64,000 bases of DNA from Chitinophaga agri (GCF_010093065.1 NZ_CP048113.1:4092001-4156000), one strand, 5' to 3'; counted from the first letter of the stretch, positions 42,833 through 52,966 are shown. Numbers and translations are program-made. Notes: a model not told the origin generated them from the letters alone.

Positions 42833-43189
42833 CTATCTGACTGCACTTAACAATGGTTGCTCCTGTATCATGTTGACCACATTAGAGGGGCGCAGGTTCC
42901 TGTATAAAGACGCAAGGTCCTGTACCGCCAGTTCCCTGATATTAGAAAAGACTTCCCGATGGGCTTCCCGCGTCGTCTCCAGCAAGTGGTAGTAATGTCG
43001 CACGTTGCGGAATGCCAGCAACAAAAGCTTCGAGGTCATCACATGTTTCTCGTCCCGCTGGTTAGCCAGATGCCGGGAAGTCAACAGCGTACCGGCATTC
43101 ATTAATGCCATCCTCAGTTCAAACAGGCTTGACTGGTCCTTGTATTCCAGCGCCTCCAGCTGTGATCTTATCTGTAATAATTCGCGCAT
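42833..43189 (-). CDS. Hypothetical helical protein (118 aa)
   Basis: The start is taken as the ATG at 43189 (MRELLQIRSQLEAL); the longer frame to 43216 begins with TTG. The protein is wholly helical, rich in Leu, Arg and Glu, without signal peptide. Its stop directly abuts the stop of the convergent ATP-grasp gene. No family recognised. Confidence 0.6.
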   Translation of the reverse strand: MRELLQIRSQLEALEYKDQSSLFELRMALMNAGTLLTSRHLANQRDEKHVMTSKLLLLAFRNVRHYYHLLETTREAHREVFSNIRELAVQDLASLYRNLRPSNVVNMIQEQPLLSAVR

Positions 43190-43354
43190 ATATATAGAAT
43201 AATATTTTAATTTCAAATACTACACCAATCCACATATGTATATTATTCTACCAGATAAAATGCACAACTAACTATATTAAGGTAAAAATAGCATCGGAAT
43301 ATACCTACTCAGCAGTGAAACACCTGTCTACAAATGACCACGTACCGGGGAACG

Positions 43355-43651
43355 TTATCTTATTTTCAGTTTTTCCAGCATTTCCTCACTAACTACATCG
43401 GCGGAAGGACCATAAGCAGTTACCAGTACACCCCTGATACCACTTACTGATTCGATGGCATATACGGCCGCTTCATCTGATGGATCACTCTCACCTTCAT
43501 ACCGGTACACTTCAACGATCCTGAAGCCATCCAGTCCGATCTTATTACCTGGACAAATGAGATAATTGCCTTCCAGGTTAAAGTCAACGGTAAAGCCCTG
43601 CTGTCTCAATTGATTGATAGCATTGGCAACCGTATCATAATGATGTTCCAT
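43355..43651 (-). CDS. Small conserved Bacteroidota protein (98 aa)
   Basis: A compact alpha/beta protein: HYDTVANAINQLRQQGFTVD, then FNLEGNYLICPG, FRIVEVYRYEGESDPSDEA, VYAIESVSGIRGVLVTAYG. It lacks a signal peptide. Similar short proteins in Bacteroidota are often labelled phosphoribosylpyrophosphate synthetase in databases (from memory), but at 98 residues it has none of that enzyme's domains, so the label would be wrong. It starts 25 bp before the end of the next gene's spacer and may share its transcript. Confidence 0.72.
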   Translation of the reverse strand: MEHHYDTVANAINQLRQQGFTVDFNLEGNYLICPGNKIGLDGFRIVEVYRYEGESDPSDEAAVYAIESVSGIRGVLVTAYGPSADVVSEEMLEKLKIR

Positions 43652-43676
43652 AGTAATTTATTTAGAGTGATTAAAG

Positions 43677-44162
43677 CTAAACGATCTTTCCGTGGCCACG
43701 TTTCCAGTCGCGGCGTATTCTCATGATCCTGACTACGTATCCGATCAGCAATACGAGTTCCAGCCGGTAGGGAACGAAAGGTACATGTGGGCTGAAGTAA
43801 CTGTATACAATTACAAAAATACAGATGCCAATACCGGCAAATCCGTCTATTAATGCGATATCTGCGGCCCAGTCTTTTTCCCATAGTAATCCGAATGCCG
43901 CACATCCTTTCAGTATAAACAGCACAACGATGCCCAGCATCAGCAAAGAATAGCGATCGCTGCTCTCCAGTCCATACACTGAAAATGTATAGTTCTGTCC
44001 CAGCAGGAACATCAGTGGGTACAGGAAGATAACGAGTGCACCCAGCAGCAGGAAAATGTAACTGAAAAACTTTATCCACCAGGAGATCAGTTCCTTTCTT
44101 CGCGGCATCATCATCTCTTCCAGATCATTCAGTTGGTCGGCTATGATTGATTTATCGTCCAT
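43677..44162 (-). CDS. Four-helix membrane protein of unknown function
   Basis: A 161-residue integral membrane protein with hydrophobic segments near residues 32-55, 72-95, 98-118 and 130-145 and a basic C terminus (IMRIRRDWKRGHGKIV), so the C terminus is likely cytoplasmic. No domain recognised. It stands 25 bp upstream of the 98-residue gene on the same strand. A CAAATATA sequence at 44188-44195 is an exact reverse-strand -7 match 26 bp before its start. Confidence 0.75.
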   Translation of the reverse strand: MDDKSIIADQLNDLEEMMMPRRKELISWWIKFFSYIFLLLGALVIFLYPLMFLLGQNYTFSVYGLESSDRYSLLMLGIVVLFILKGCAAFGLLWEKDWAADIALIDGFAGIGICIFVIVYSYFSPHVPFVPYRLELVLLIGYVVRIMRIRRDWKRGHGKIV

Positions 44163-44671
44163 AGAAGGATATTGTGGGTTCTAGTAACAAATATACGAAG
44201 TGACTACGGACCCTTTTTACGAAAAAAAGGACCGTTCCTGGAGAGAAACGGCCATTAACAATCAAGCTCCACTGTATGAATAAAAGGAAGGATATACTTC
44301 TTTAGTTTCAGATCCATGCATCAGGAGAGGAAGCAGTCCATAGTCGATAAACTATAGTTCACAGCAAAACACGGTATGTTGTATTTCCTGTCTTTAACTA
44401 TGTCCGATTAAGCTTTCGTGTCGTTCTATGTGCGCTGTGCCATATGAACTATTGCCTATCGTCTACAGACTGCAGCTATCCCTTATAAGCTACTAATTGC
44501 CGATAACCTTTACACATTTCCCAGCTACTTTTTCAACGGCTCTTCTGCTCAATAATTCCTGTCTTTAACTTCTTATTTATTCGCTTGCTGAATCTGTAAC
44601 AAAACTACTTACACAGCGCCTGAAAGTCAATTGCCTAATCAACTCTTCTGTTGTACTTTTTATGGAGAACT
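44163..44671. other. Intergenic region (509 bp) with a direct repeat
   Basis: No coding sequence was found. It contains a perfect 15-bp direct repeat TTCCTGTCTTTAACT at 44385-44399 and 44556-44570, the -7 box for the 44162 gene (44188-44195), and a weak terminator-like hairpin near 44229-44255 (CCGTT/AACGG) followed by T on the reverse strand. A small RNA or a 3' untranslated region of the response-regulator transcript is possible. Confidence 0.35.
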
Positions 44672-46111
44672 TTATAACGTATGTCTTTTTACAATACCTA
44701 GTTTTTTCATCTTCGATGCGAGTGTCGATGGCGGTAGGTTCAGTAACTCCGCAGCGCCGCCAGGTCCGGAGATCTTATGATTACACTTTTTCAGAACAGT
44801 AAGTATGTGTTCTCTTTCTAATTCCACAATAGTTTTAATATCAGTATCACCGTTTGGTGTAGTGACTTCTTTCTTTGTGCCTATCGGCAATACGACTTCC
44901 CTGATAGTTGTTTCTCTCGCCAGCAACACACTTCTCTCTATGAGATTCTGCAGTTCGCGCACATTACCCGGCCAGCTATACTCCATCAGCTGTTTCATTG
45001 CTGCCGGTGCAATATCACGCACCTGCTTGCCTGTGGCTGCCGAATACAAACGCATAAAATGACACACCAGCAGCGGGATATCATCTTTGCGTTCACGTAG
45101 TGAAGACAGTAGTATCGGAAATACATGCAACCTGTAATACAGGTCCAGCCGGAAACGGCCTTCTGCAATCTCTTTTTCCAGGTTACGGTTGGTAGCCGCA
45201 ATGATGCGCACGTTCACCTTGATAGGCCCATTTCCACCAATGCGCTCAATTTCCTTCTCCTGTAATACACGCAGTAGTTTCACCTGCAAATCGGCAGGCA
45301 TATCTCCAATTTCATCCAGGAAGATCGTACCTCCATCTGCACGCTCAAACTTACCAATGCGCTTTTCCAGTGCACCCGTAAAAGCGCCTTTCTCATGTCC
45401 GAACAGTTCTGATTCTATCAGGTGCGTCGGCAATGCCGCGCAGTTAACTTTCACGAATGGTTTAGCTTTACGCTGTGACAGGTTATGCACACAATTGGCC
45501 ACGCCCTCTTTACCTGTACCTGTTTCTCCCAGTATCAATACCGACGTGTCCAGCGGAGCTACCTGCCGCATCAGCTCAAATACACGAAGCATAGCAGCAC
45601 TGTTACCAATAATCCCTTCAAAATTAGGCAGTGGTGGCAATTCGCTGACCGGCTCTTCTATCACACCCTGCACAGGCAATGCCGGCAAACGCATATCATT
45701 TGACGAAGTCGATACACCTGGCTTCACTTTCAGTACCCGGTGGTGTTCATAGCGGTAACGTGCAATATCCAGCGTTACCAGCAGGTCCTTTTCCCTGAAT
45801 GGCTTTACAATAAAGCCATAGGGCTGGGTAACCTTTGCTGCCTCCAGCACCTGACGGTTGCAGTTGGCAGACAGATATACAAAAGGAATATTTGATTTAT
45901 TCAGTTCAACCGCCAGGTCAATGCCTGTCTGGTCTCCTTTAAGATAGATGTCCAGTAATACCAGGTCAGGCCTGTCTGCGTCAATTAACTCCAAAGCCCT
46001 GTGCACAGAACGTGCTACGCCGGAAACCTTGTAACCTGCCCTCTCCAGTGTCAGTCTTATATCGCCAGCGACAATCAGCTCGTCCTCTACGATCATTATT
46101 TTTTCTTCCAT
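44672..46111 (-). CDS. Sigma-54-dependent response regulator (NtrC class)
   Basis: A 479-residue activator: receiver domain (1-120, phospho-acceptor Asp54 in LVLLDIYLKG, Lys104 in IVKPF), sigma-54 AAA+ domain (about 165-395; Walker A GETGTGKE 195-202, GAFTGA 242-247, DEIGDMP Walker B) and a Fis-type helix-turn-helix at the end (GGAAELLNLPPSTLASKMKK). It should, when phosphorylated, remodel sigma-54 RNA polymerase at -24/-12 promoters. It is the only response regulator beside the five HisKA_2 kinases and lies downstream of them on the same strand, so it is the prime candidate partner. Confidence 0.93.
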   Translation of the reverse strand: MEEKIMIVEDELIVAGDIRLTLERAGYKVSGVARSVHRALELIDADRPDLVLLDIYLKGDQTGIDLAVELNKSNIPFVYLSANCNRQVLEAAKVTQPYGFIVKPFREKDLLVTLDIARYRYEHHRVLKVKPGVSTSSNDMRLPALPVQGVIEEPVSELPPLPNFEGIIGNSAAMLRVFELMRQVAPLDTSVLILGETGTGKEGVANCVHNLSQRKAKPFVKVNCAALPTHLIESELFGHEKGAFTGALEKRIGKFERADGGTIFLDEIGDMPADLQVKLLRVLQEKEIERIGGNGPIKVNVRIIAATNRNLEKEIAEGRFRLDLYYRLHVFPILLSSLRERKDDIPLLVCHFMRLYSAATGKQVRDIAPAAMKQLMEYSWPGNVRELQNLIERSVLLARETTIREVVLPIGTKKEVTTPNGDTDIKTIVELEREHILTVLKKCNHKISGPGGAAELLNLPPSTLASKMKKLGIVKRHTL

Positions 46112-46372
46112 ACTAAGCAGTTTTGTTTACTAATGTTAGTAAGCTGGGAACTGTTTCCCATATAGTGTTGTAGTGTTATATGATGATGGTTATGTCGTTC
46201 GTTGTTGCTCACTGATAGGTACGAAGCCTGCTTATCTTGTCAGCATATGCTCCCCCATGGCACAAAGTTATGCTTTGCGACGCAAATGTCTGATGCAAAC
46301 AGATGCAAACAGTATATAGTAAGAACGTCAGCCTCCTGACGATTACACTGGCATTGGTGCGCTCTATGGATC
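46112..46372 (-). promoter_or_regulatory. Intergenic region upstream of the response regulator
   Basis: CAAAGTTA at 46263-46270 is an exact reverse-strand -7 match about 155 bp before the regulator start; nearby, GATGCAAACA is directly repeated at 46292-46301 and 46302-46311. The gap (261 bp) suggests the regulator has its own promoter. Confidence 0.45.
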
Positions 46373-48691
46373 TCAGGCATAATCCGGTACCCCCTCCCGC
46401 TGCGTTACTGGTCCTGTAACAGGTTGTTTTTCCTGGTATATAAAGTTGACTGTAATAATTACACCGTTCCTGCTCTCTATGTTCAATGTACCGCCTAATT
46501 GTTCGCATAATGTCTGCATCAGTGTCATCCCCATAGACCTTTTTCCCGCAGGCAGCGGTGCTTCCGGCAGTCCTTTTCCATTATCTGCCACTACAAGGGT
46601 CATCTTATCTTTGCCCGTCTGCTGGAGGGAAACAGTAATTGTTCCACTACTGGAGAACGCGAACTTCATGGCATTATTGATCGCTTCATTCAGTATCAGT
46701 CCTACTGGTACTGCCAGGGAGACATCCATTTTCACCGGAGCGATACGCAGATCAAAGCTTATACGGGCCATACCGGAAAAACCATCTTTCAGATAAACCG
46801 TCAGATCGTGAATGTAGGTACGCATATCGATCAGGGCCATATCGTCTGACTGATACAGCTTCTGGTGGATCAGGGAAATGGTCTGCATACGGGAACGGCT
46901 TTCCCTGATGGCATTCAGGGCATCTTTATCGTCTAATAACGCAGCCTGGGTATTAAGCAGGCTCATGACGATCTGCAGGTTGTTCTTCACCCGGTGATGG
47001 ATCTCTTTCAGTAACCATTCCTTTTCTTCGATCAGCTTATGTTGCGACTGGATGAGGTGCTGCAGCACAACGTTCTGCTCATTGATCTCCTGCTGTTGTG
47101 CTTTCATCTGCTGATTACTACGCTGCTTCAGCTGGTAACGGTTATATCCTAGTAGTAACAGCATGACCAGCATACCGGCGCCTATGATGATCACATTCCT
47201 GGTCACCCGCGCTTTTTGTAGTTCCGCTTTCTGCAGCATGCCCTCCCTGGTCAGCAGTTCAATATTCTGCTGTTTCAGCTGGATGGCCTGGTCTTTCTGT
47301 TCTGCGTCAAACTGCAATTGCAACTGGCTGATCTGCCTACTCTTAGTTATGTTAAATAAAGAATCATTGTACTTTTTATATAGCTGATAATGCCTGATCG
47401 CATCTGCGTATAACCCGAGAGCTGAATCGGCTTTGAACCAGCCATTATAGCTGCTGGCCAGTACACTCAGATGCCCCTGTTTCAATGCCATATCCGCCAT
47501 GGCGGCCGCATAGGTACGGGCCTTCGCATATTGCCTGATACCCAGGTAGTATTTGATGAGCGGCCCATGGATATGTTCCAGTTTCGGATCGGCCTTCTCT
47601 ACTCCTTTTCCTAATACCTCCAGGTGCTGCGCATAGGGTCGCCCCTGCTCATATCGTCCTGATTTCACATAACAGCCCAGTATAGCGGAGTTGAGCCATA
47701 TATCCGTATCCATACGCTTAGGCGGATAACGGCGTTCTACCTCTTTCAGCAGCCCTAATCCCTCGGATATGGTGCCCAGCCTGATGGAGGAGTGTGCAAA
47801 ATTGCAGGCCAGTATCTGGATAGACACGGTGTCTTTCAGTCTGACTGCTACCTCCCAGGCTTTACGGTAATACGTCATCGACTCCTTTGCACTCCCCATA
47901 TCATAATAGATCATGCCCAGCCGGTTGTAGGTAGCACATAACTGCCCGGTACTGTCTTTCATCGCTTCTGCTGTCCGCACTGACAGCAGCGCATATTTCA
48001 GGGCATTATTATGGTCGCCCAACTGATTGTAGGCTACTCCCAGCAGGTCATAGACACCCTGTAATGAGGTGAACCCAGTCTCTTTATATAAGGCCAGGGC
48101 CTGTAACAGCACGTCTCTGGCCGCTTTCTGATCAGGAACAAGGGTGTAGTAATCGCCCAGTGTATGCAGCGTCTGCGCCTGCTTTCTTTTCATTCCGGCC
48201 GCGGCGTATAAGTCCGCTGCCAGTTGATGATACCTGATCTTTTCGCGCAACTCACTGTTCTCATCGGCGGAGTAATAATTAGACAGTTCCACGTAGCTGT
48301 CCGCCAACCCCGCCTTCTCATGCAGGCGGTTAAAAATGGCAATAGCCTGCCGTATATATCCTTTTCCCCGTTTCGTATCACCAGGTTCCCGGTAGATGGC
48401 AGACAACAAAAGGTGCCCCCTGGCTTCCCAGGAGGGTTCTTTTCCAGCAATACCTGCTTTCAGCACTTTCTCAGCGAAAAGTGCAGCACTATCCATATCA
48501 CTACGCAAACAACCTGGCCGCAGCAGATAGGTTTCCCCTGCCGCTAACAGGGCCGTAATATCTGCGGTATCCGGTGTCGCTTTCAGAAGTAACTGCTGCA
48601 ATATATTACGTGACGGCAATCCCCGTTCCTGTGCCATACATGTGAACAGGCAGCCGACTATACAATAGGAAAGTATCAGTAGCCTATTCAT
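46373..48691 (-). CDS. TPR sensor histidine kinase, HisKA_2 family (paralogue E)
   Basis: A 772-residue kinase: signal peptide ending CMAQ, a periplasmic array of TPR-like helices (about 40-430), one membrane helix (VTRNVIIIGAGMLVMLLLLG), a coiled coil (QQEINEQNVVLQHLIQSQHK), the HisKA_2 dimer helix with HHRVKNNLQIVMSLLNTQAA, and an HATPase domain (LNEAINNAMKFAFS, VVADNGKGLPEA, SMGMTLMQTL). All active-site boxes are intact. It is the last of five tandem paralogues and lies 261 bp upstream of the response-regulator gene. The TPR part probably senses a periplasmic ligand or partner protein. Confidence 0.9.
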   Translation of the reverse strand: MNRLLILSYCIVGCLFTCMAQERGLPSRNILQQLLLKATPDTADITALLAAGETYLLRPGCLRSDMDSAALFAEKVLKAGIAGKEPSWEARGHLLLSAIYREPGDTKRGKGYIRQAIAIFNRLHEKAGLADSYVELSNYYSADENSELREKIRYHQLAADLYAAAGMKRKQAQTLHTLGDYYTLVPDQKAARDVLLQALALYKETGFTSLQGVYDLLGVAYNQLGDHNNALKYALLSVRTAEAMKDSTGQLCATYNRLGMIYYDMGSAKESMTYYRKAWEVAVRLKDTVSIQILACNFAHSSIRLGTISEGLGLLKEVERRYPPKRMDTDIWLNSAILGCYVKSGRYEQGRPYAQHLEVLGKGVEKADPKLEHIHGPLIKYYLGIRQYAKARTYAAAMADMALKQGHLSVLASSYNGWFKADSALGLYADAIRHYQLYKKYNDSLFNITKSRQISQLQLQFDAEQKDQAIQLKQQNIELLTREGMLQKAELQKARVTRNVIIIGAGMLVMLLLLGYNRYQLKQRSNQQMKAQQQEINEQNVVLQHLIQSQHKLIEEKEWLLKEIHHRVKNNLQIVMSLLNTQAALLDDKDALNAIRESRSRMQTISLIHQKLYQSDDMALIDMRTYIHDLTVYLKDGFSGMARISFDLRIAPVKMDVSLAVPVGLILNEAINNAMKFAFSSSGTITVSLQQTGKDKMTLVVADNGKGLPEAPLPAGKRSMGMTLMQTLCEQLGGTLNIESRNGVIITVNFIYQEKQPVTGPVTQREGVPDYA

Positions 48692-48908
48692 AATGCAATA
48701 ATTTTCAATATAGGTCCTTCAAATCCCTGAGGTTCCACTTTTGACGTTGTTCTATTTAGCTAGGTACGGCTGGTTAGCATAGTTATCTTCAAAGAAAATG
48801 TTTCTATTAGATGAAGGAAAAATGAAAATACGACATTTTTTTAGTTCTTTTCTTTGCGCCACAAACATGACTACAATTGTCAATATGACAAATTATTATT
48901 GTCATCCA

Positions 48909-50546
48909 TTAAGCGCGGTGTTCCCCGTATTGAAAGCTCAGCGATATTGTAACGCCCTTATCATGCTGAATAGCGAGTTCCCCTTCCAATTGCTCGCTTA
49001 GCACATTCATCAGCATCAGGCCAATAGACTGCCTGCCATTGTCAGGCTTGACTGCCGGAAACCCTTTGCCGTTATCTGCGATGGTCAACGTCAGTTGCTG
49101 GCGGCCTGTTTCTTTCAGCGATACAGCAATGGTCCCGGTATCTGTGAAGGCATACTTAATGGCATTAGTAACCGCCTCATTCAGCGTCAGACCGATTGGC
49201 ACCGTGTAGGCGACATCCAGTGCCACAGGTGCGACATCCAGCTGGAAGTCAATCTGGTGATCGGGCAGGATGCCCTGTTTGAGGTAATCGATCAGTTCAC
49301 TGATATAGGACTTCATATTCACCAGTGAATGGCTATCCTGCTGATATAATTTCTGGTGGATCAGGTAGATCGCCTGCATACGTGAGCGGCTTTCACTGAT
49401 CGCTTTCAGCGCTGCTTCATCACGGAGAAAGCCGGATTGCGTTTTCAGCAGGCTCATGACGATTTCCAGGTTATCTTTCACCCGGTGGTGGATCTCCTGT
49501 ACCAGGTACTCTTTCTCCTGCAATAGCTTTTTCTGTTTTTCAAGTAGCAGTTGTAGTGAAGTATGCTGCTCACGCACCTCCTGCTGTTTCACTTTCAGCT
49601 GATGGTTACTACGCAGTTTCAGCTGATAGCGGTTGTATCCCAGGAATAAACAAACGGCCAGCATCAATACACCTCCGATGATCACGTTCCTGGTGAGCTG
49701 TGTTTTCTGTAGCGCAGTTGTTTGTAACTGCGCTTCCCTGGTCAGTAAGGCGATGTCCTGCTCTTTCAGCTGCAGGTCGTGTTCTTTTCGATCGGCGTCC
49801 ATTTTTACCTGCAACTGGCTCACCTGTCCTGCTTTGGCAAGACTGAACATGGAATCGCTGTAGTACTTGTATTGCTGATAGTGTTTGATGGCATCATTGT
49901 AATTACCCAACGCAGAATCGGCCTTATACCACTGATTATACAAGCGGACCATCTGTGGCAACAACCGGTACTTCCGCAGGAGCACTTCTGCCGCTGTGCC
50001 GTATTGTATCGCTTCTGTATACCTTTTTACTGCCAGGCTATATGTCAGCAGGGACATCAGGATCAATGGCCGTTCCGCATCCTGCTGATCCAGCGAGGGT
50101 AATAGTTGCTTCAGTTCTTCTGCGTAGGGCCTTGCCCGGTCTGCCCTATGCTGTAAAATATAGGCGTATAGGAATGCGGATACCATCTGTATACGCGCAT
50201 TTGTAGTAACCGGTGGATAATGCGTCTTTTCATGCGTCAGATATTTCAGCGCAGTTGCAGGGTCCTGTAAGGCAATATAGGCGCCGGCCAGCTGCCCTGT
50301 CAGGAATTGCATCACAGCGGTATCTCTCTCCGTGATCGCCAGGCTCAAGGCCTTATGGTAATAATCGGCTGCTGCTTCCGGCATTCCCAGATCAATATAG
50401 ATGAGCCCTGAATCTCTTTCCTCTGCCTTCTGCTTGCTGAGTAATGTCTGTACAGTCGTTTTGGGAGGTAGTGGGTTCCTTTCCCGGGCGAGACATTGCA
50501 GCAAGCAAATTGTCGCCAGAAAGGTCAGCAACAATAGCCTGGTCAT
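48909..50546 (-). CDS. TPR sensor histidine kinase, HisKA_2 family, short form (paralogue D)
   Basis: A 545-residue member of the array, about 220 residues shorter than the others. After the signal peptide (LLQCLARE) the text passes directly from TVQTLLSK to QKAEERDSGLIY, which in siblings lies far downstream, so most of the TPR array has been lost by an in-frame internal deletion. The membrane helix, coiled coil and kinase core remain. The HisKA_2 motif reads HHRVKDNLEIVMSLLKTQ, with Asn to Asp next to the active site, compared with HRVKNN in paralogues A-C and E (A has HRVRNN). ATP-binding boxes are present (ADNGKGFPA). Activity and sensing may be altered. Confidence 0.88.
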   Translation of the reverse strand: MTRLLLLTFLATICLLQCLARERNPLPPKTTVQTLLSKQKAEERDSGLIYIDLGMPEAAADYYHKALSLAITERDTAVMQFLTGQLAGAYIALQDPATALKYLTHEKTHYPPVTTNARIQMVSAFLYAYILQHRADRARPYAEELKQLLPSLDQQDAERPLILMSLLTYSLAVKRYTEAIQYGTAAEVLLRKYRLLPQMVRLYNQWYKADSALGNYNDAIKHYQQYKYYSDSMFSLAKAGQVSQLQVKMDADRKEHDLQLKEQDIALLTREAQLQTTALQKTQLTRNVIIGGVLMLAVCLFLGYNRYQLKLRSNHQLKVKQQEVREQHTSLQLLLEKQKKLLQEKEYLVQEIHHRVKDNLEIVMSLLKTQSGFLRDEAALKAISESRSRMQAIYLIHQKLYQQDSHSLVNMKSYISELIDYLKQGILPDHQIDFQLDVAPVALDVAYTVPIGLTLNEAVTNAIKYAFTDTGTIAVSLKETGRQQLTLTIADNGKGFPAVKPDNGRQSIGLMLMNVLSEQLEGELAIQHDKGVTISLSFQYGEHRA

Positions 50547-50639
50547 GTTATGTGTGTTAAACGTTGGTGATATTTAAAATATGGTTTTCCGGATAATGCC
50601 CGCTTGCCCGGGCCTCAAAAATATAGTTTCCCTGGGATT

Positions 50640-52943
50640 TTATACCTCATCCAGTCGTTCTTCTTCTCTAAAAGCCGGTTGTTCCGTGTAGGTGAAAGTA
50701 ACGCTGACCGTTACACCGTTGTTACTCCTGATATTCAGCTGGCCTTCCAGTTGTTCACTCAATGCATGGATCAGGGTCATCCCCATTGACTTTTTGCTGG
50801 CGGGCATATCACCAGTGGCGAAGCCTTTGCCGTTATCAGCAATGATCAGTGTCAGCTGATCCTCCGCTGTCTTTTGCAGGGATACAGTAATTGTACCGGC
50901 CGCAAAGAACGCATATTTTATGGCATTTGTAATGGCTTCATTTAAAATTAATCCGACGGGCACGGCGTGGGATACATCCAGTTTCACCGGCATAATCTGC
51001 AGGTCAAATTTTATTTGCTGCCTGTTGGCGAATCCATCTTTCAGATATAACACCAGTTCATGAATATAGTTGTGCATATCGATCAATGCCATATTCTCTG
51101 ACTGATACAATTTATGATGGATCAGGGATATGGCCTGCATACGGAAGCGGCTTTCCCTGATCGCATTCAGCGCATCTTCATCATTCAGGAAGGCCGCCTG
51201 TGTATTCAGGAGGCTCATCACGATCTGCAGGTTATTCTTTACCCGGTGATGGATCTCTTTCACCAGCCATTCCTTTTCTTCCAGCAATTTATGCTGCGTG
51301 CCGATCAGTTCCTGCAGGGATTGGTTCTGCCGGTTGATCTCCTGTTGCTGTTGCTGCAGTTGCTGATTACTCCGCAGCTTCAGCTGGTAGCGGTTATACC
51401 CTAATATGAGTAGCAGCGCCATCATACCGGCACCGGTAATGATCATGTTCCGGGTAAAACGGGCACGCTGCAATTCTGATTTCTGCAATTGTCCTTCTCT
51501 GGTAAGCAGTTCAATATTCTGCTGCTTCAGCTGTAATGCCTGGTCTTTCTGTTCCGTCTCGTATTTCACCTGCAGCTGATTGATCTGCTGTGCCTTTGCG
51601 ATACTAAACAGCGAGTCGTTATAATACTTATACAGCTGATAATGCCTGATGGCTGACTTATAATCTCCCAGCGAGGAGTCAGCCTTGAACCAGAGATTAT
51701 AGTTCTTCACGATATGCGGCAGCACACTATGTTTAGAAAGCACGGCATTCAGTTCTGCGCAATAATTACGGGCTTTTTCGTATTGTCCGGCGGCGAGGGT
51801 ATACCGGATGATGGGCGTCAGAATATAAACCTGTTCTGCTTCATCTTTTTCAAGTGTCGCCCGGATGTCCACCAGTTTATCAATATATGAACGGGCGCTG
51901 TCCAGTTGTTTCAGCAATATATAGGCATTCGAAAATCCACTGATCATAGAGATGTTCGTTCCTCTTTCTGTCGGCGGATAGTGGGCAGCTTCCTGCTTCA
52001 GCATACGCAGTCCTTCAGCAGGCTTATTGAGCCGGAAACAGCTGTTGGCAATATTACCGGTGAGATATTGCATGGAAGGCGTGTCCCTTCTCATGCTGGC
52101 CAGCGTCAGCGCCTTCTCATAATACACTATTGATTTACTGAAATCTTCCAGCTCATAATAGAGCATGCCTAAGCGGTTATAGGCGGTGGATAATGTTTGT
52201 GAGGAGTCTTTTCGTTCTTCCGCATCCTTTACCGACAGTAACGCATAAGACAACGCCTTACTGAGGTCACCGGACTCATTGTAAGCCATTGCCAGTACAT
52301 CGTAACAGGCGCCCAGCGCGGTCCATCCTATTTCGTTGCAAAGGGCGATGGCCTGATTGGCATACTGGATAGAGCGGGCGGGTTCTGACTTTAACAGCAG
52401 AAAATCTGCGAGATGATACAGGGCATTGGATTGCTTTAACTTATTACCTGATTTTTCATACAGCTTTGCGGCTGTGTCGTAGTACTGTATAATTTCCTGT
52501 AGTTCTTTCTGATCAGTGGACTGCTTATATTTAGCCATTTCAGCGTAGACATCACCGGTACCTTCGTCGTGCTGCTGTTGCTCAAAGATCTTTTTTGCTT
52601 TGAGAATATAGTCAGTACCCCTTTTTTTATCATTAGTCTCACGAAATATCTTAGAATAGATCACACATGCCTGTCCCTGCCATACCGGGTGCTGTTGCCG
52701 CGTACCGGCATTTAAGATCTTATTGGCACACAGGATAGCACTGTCCATATCGGGCTTTGTTTCGCCGGGACGGTTCACATATTCTTCTCCCCACCATATC
52801 AGGGCTTTGATATCCTGTGCATCAGGAGTGGCTTTATTCAGCAGACTACGCAGGCCATCCTGTGGAAATATTCGTTTTACCTGCGCGGTAGCCGGCAGGC
52901 AGGTAAGCAATAGGCAACAAATAAACGGCAGTAGCCTGTTCAT
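50640..52943 (-). CDS. TPR sensor histidine kinase, HisKA_2 family (paralogue C)
   Basis: A 767-residue kinase built as in the other full-length members: signal peptide ending LPATAQ, TPR array, membrane helix FTRNMIITGAGMMALLLILG, a Gln-rich coiled coil (SNQQLQQQQQEINRQNQSLQ), HHRVKNNLQIVMSLLNTQAA and HATPase (LNEAITNAIKYAFFA, ADNGKGFATG). The TPR segment has YNRLGMLYYELEDFSKSIVY. All kinase motifs are intact. Its start is 23 bp downstream of paralogue B's end, so the two are one transcript. Confidence 0.9.
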   Translation of the reverse strand: MNRLLPFICCLLLTCLPATAQVKRIFPQDGLRSLLNKATPDAQDIKALIWWGEEYVNRPGETKPDMDSAILCANKILNAGTRQQHPVWQGQACVIYSKIFRETNDKKRGTDYILKAKKIFEQQQHDEGTGDVYAEMAKYKQSTDQKELQEIIQYYDTAAKLYEKSGNKLKQSNALYHLADFLLLKSEPARSIQYANQAIALCNEIGWTALGACYDVLAMAYNESGDLSKALSYALLSVKDAEERKDSSQTLSTAYNRLGMLYYELEDFSKSIVYYEKALTLASMRRDTPSMQYLTGNIANSCFRLNKPAEGLRMLKQEAAHYPPTERGTNISMISGFSNAYILLKQLDSARSYIDKLVDIRATLEKDEAEQVYILTPIIRYTLAAGQYEKARNYCAELNAVLSKHSVLPHIVKNYNLWFKADSSLGDYKSAIRHYQLYKYYNDSLFSIAKAQQINQLQVKYETEQKDQALQLKQQNIELLTREGQLQKSELQRARFTRNMIITGAGMMALLLILGYNRYQLKLRSNQQLQQQQQEINRQNQSLQELIGTQHKLLEEKEWLVKEIHHRVKNNLQIVMSLLNTQAAFLNDEDALNAIRESRFRMQAISLIHHKLYQSENMALIDMHNYIHELVLYLKDGFANRQQIKFDLQIMPVKLDVSHAVPVGLILNEAITNAIKYAFFAAGTITVSLQKTAEDQLTLIIADNGKGFATGDMPASKKSMGMTLIHALSEQLEGQLNIRSNNGVTVSVTFTYTEQPAFREEERLDEV

Positions 52944-52966
52944 AATTAATTTTTAGACAAGCAGGA

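Noticed and set aside
43190..43216. N-terminal extension of the 42833-43189 gene
   Set aside because: It needs a TTG start; the ATG at 43189 is a better start.
46256..46276. TGGCAC-N-TGC arrangement resembling a sigma-54 -24/-12 promoter
   Set aside because: The spacing between GG and GC is one base too long and it points away from the response-regulator gene.
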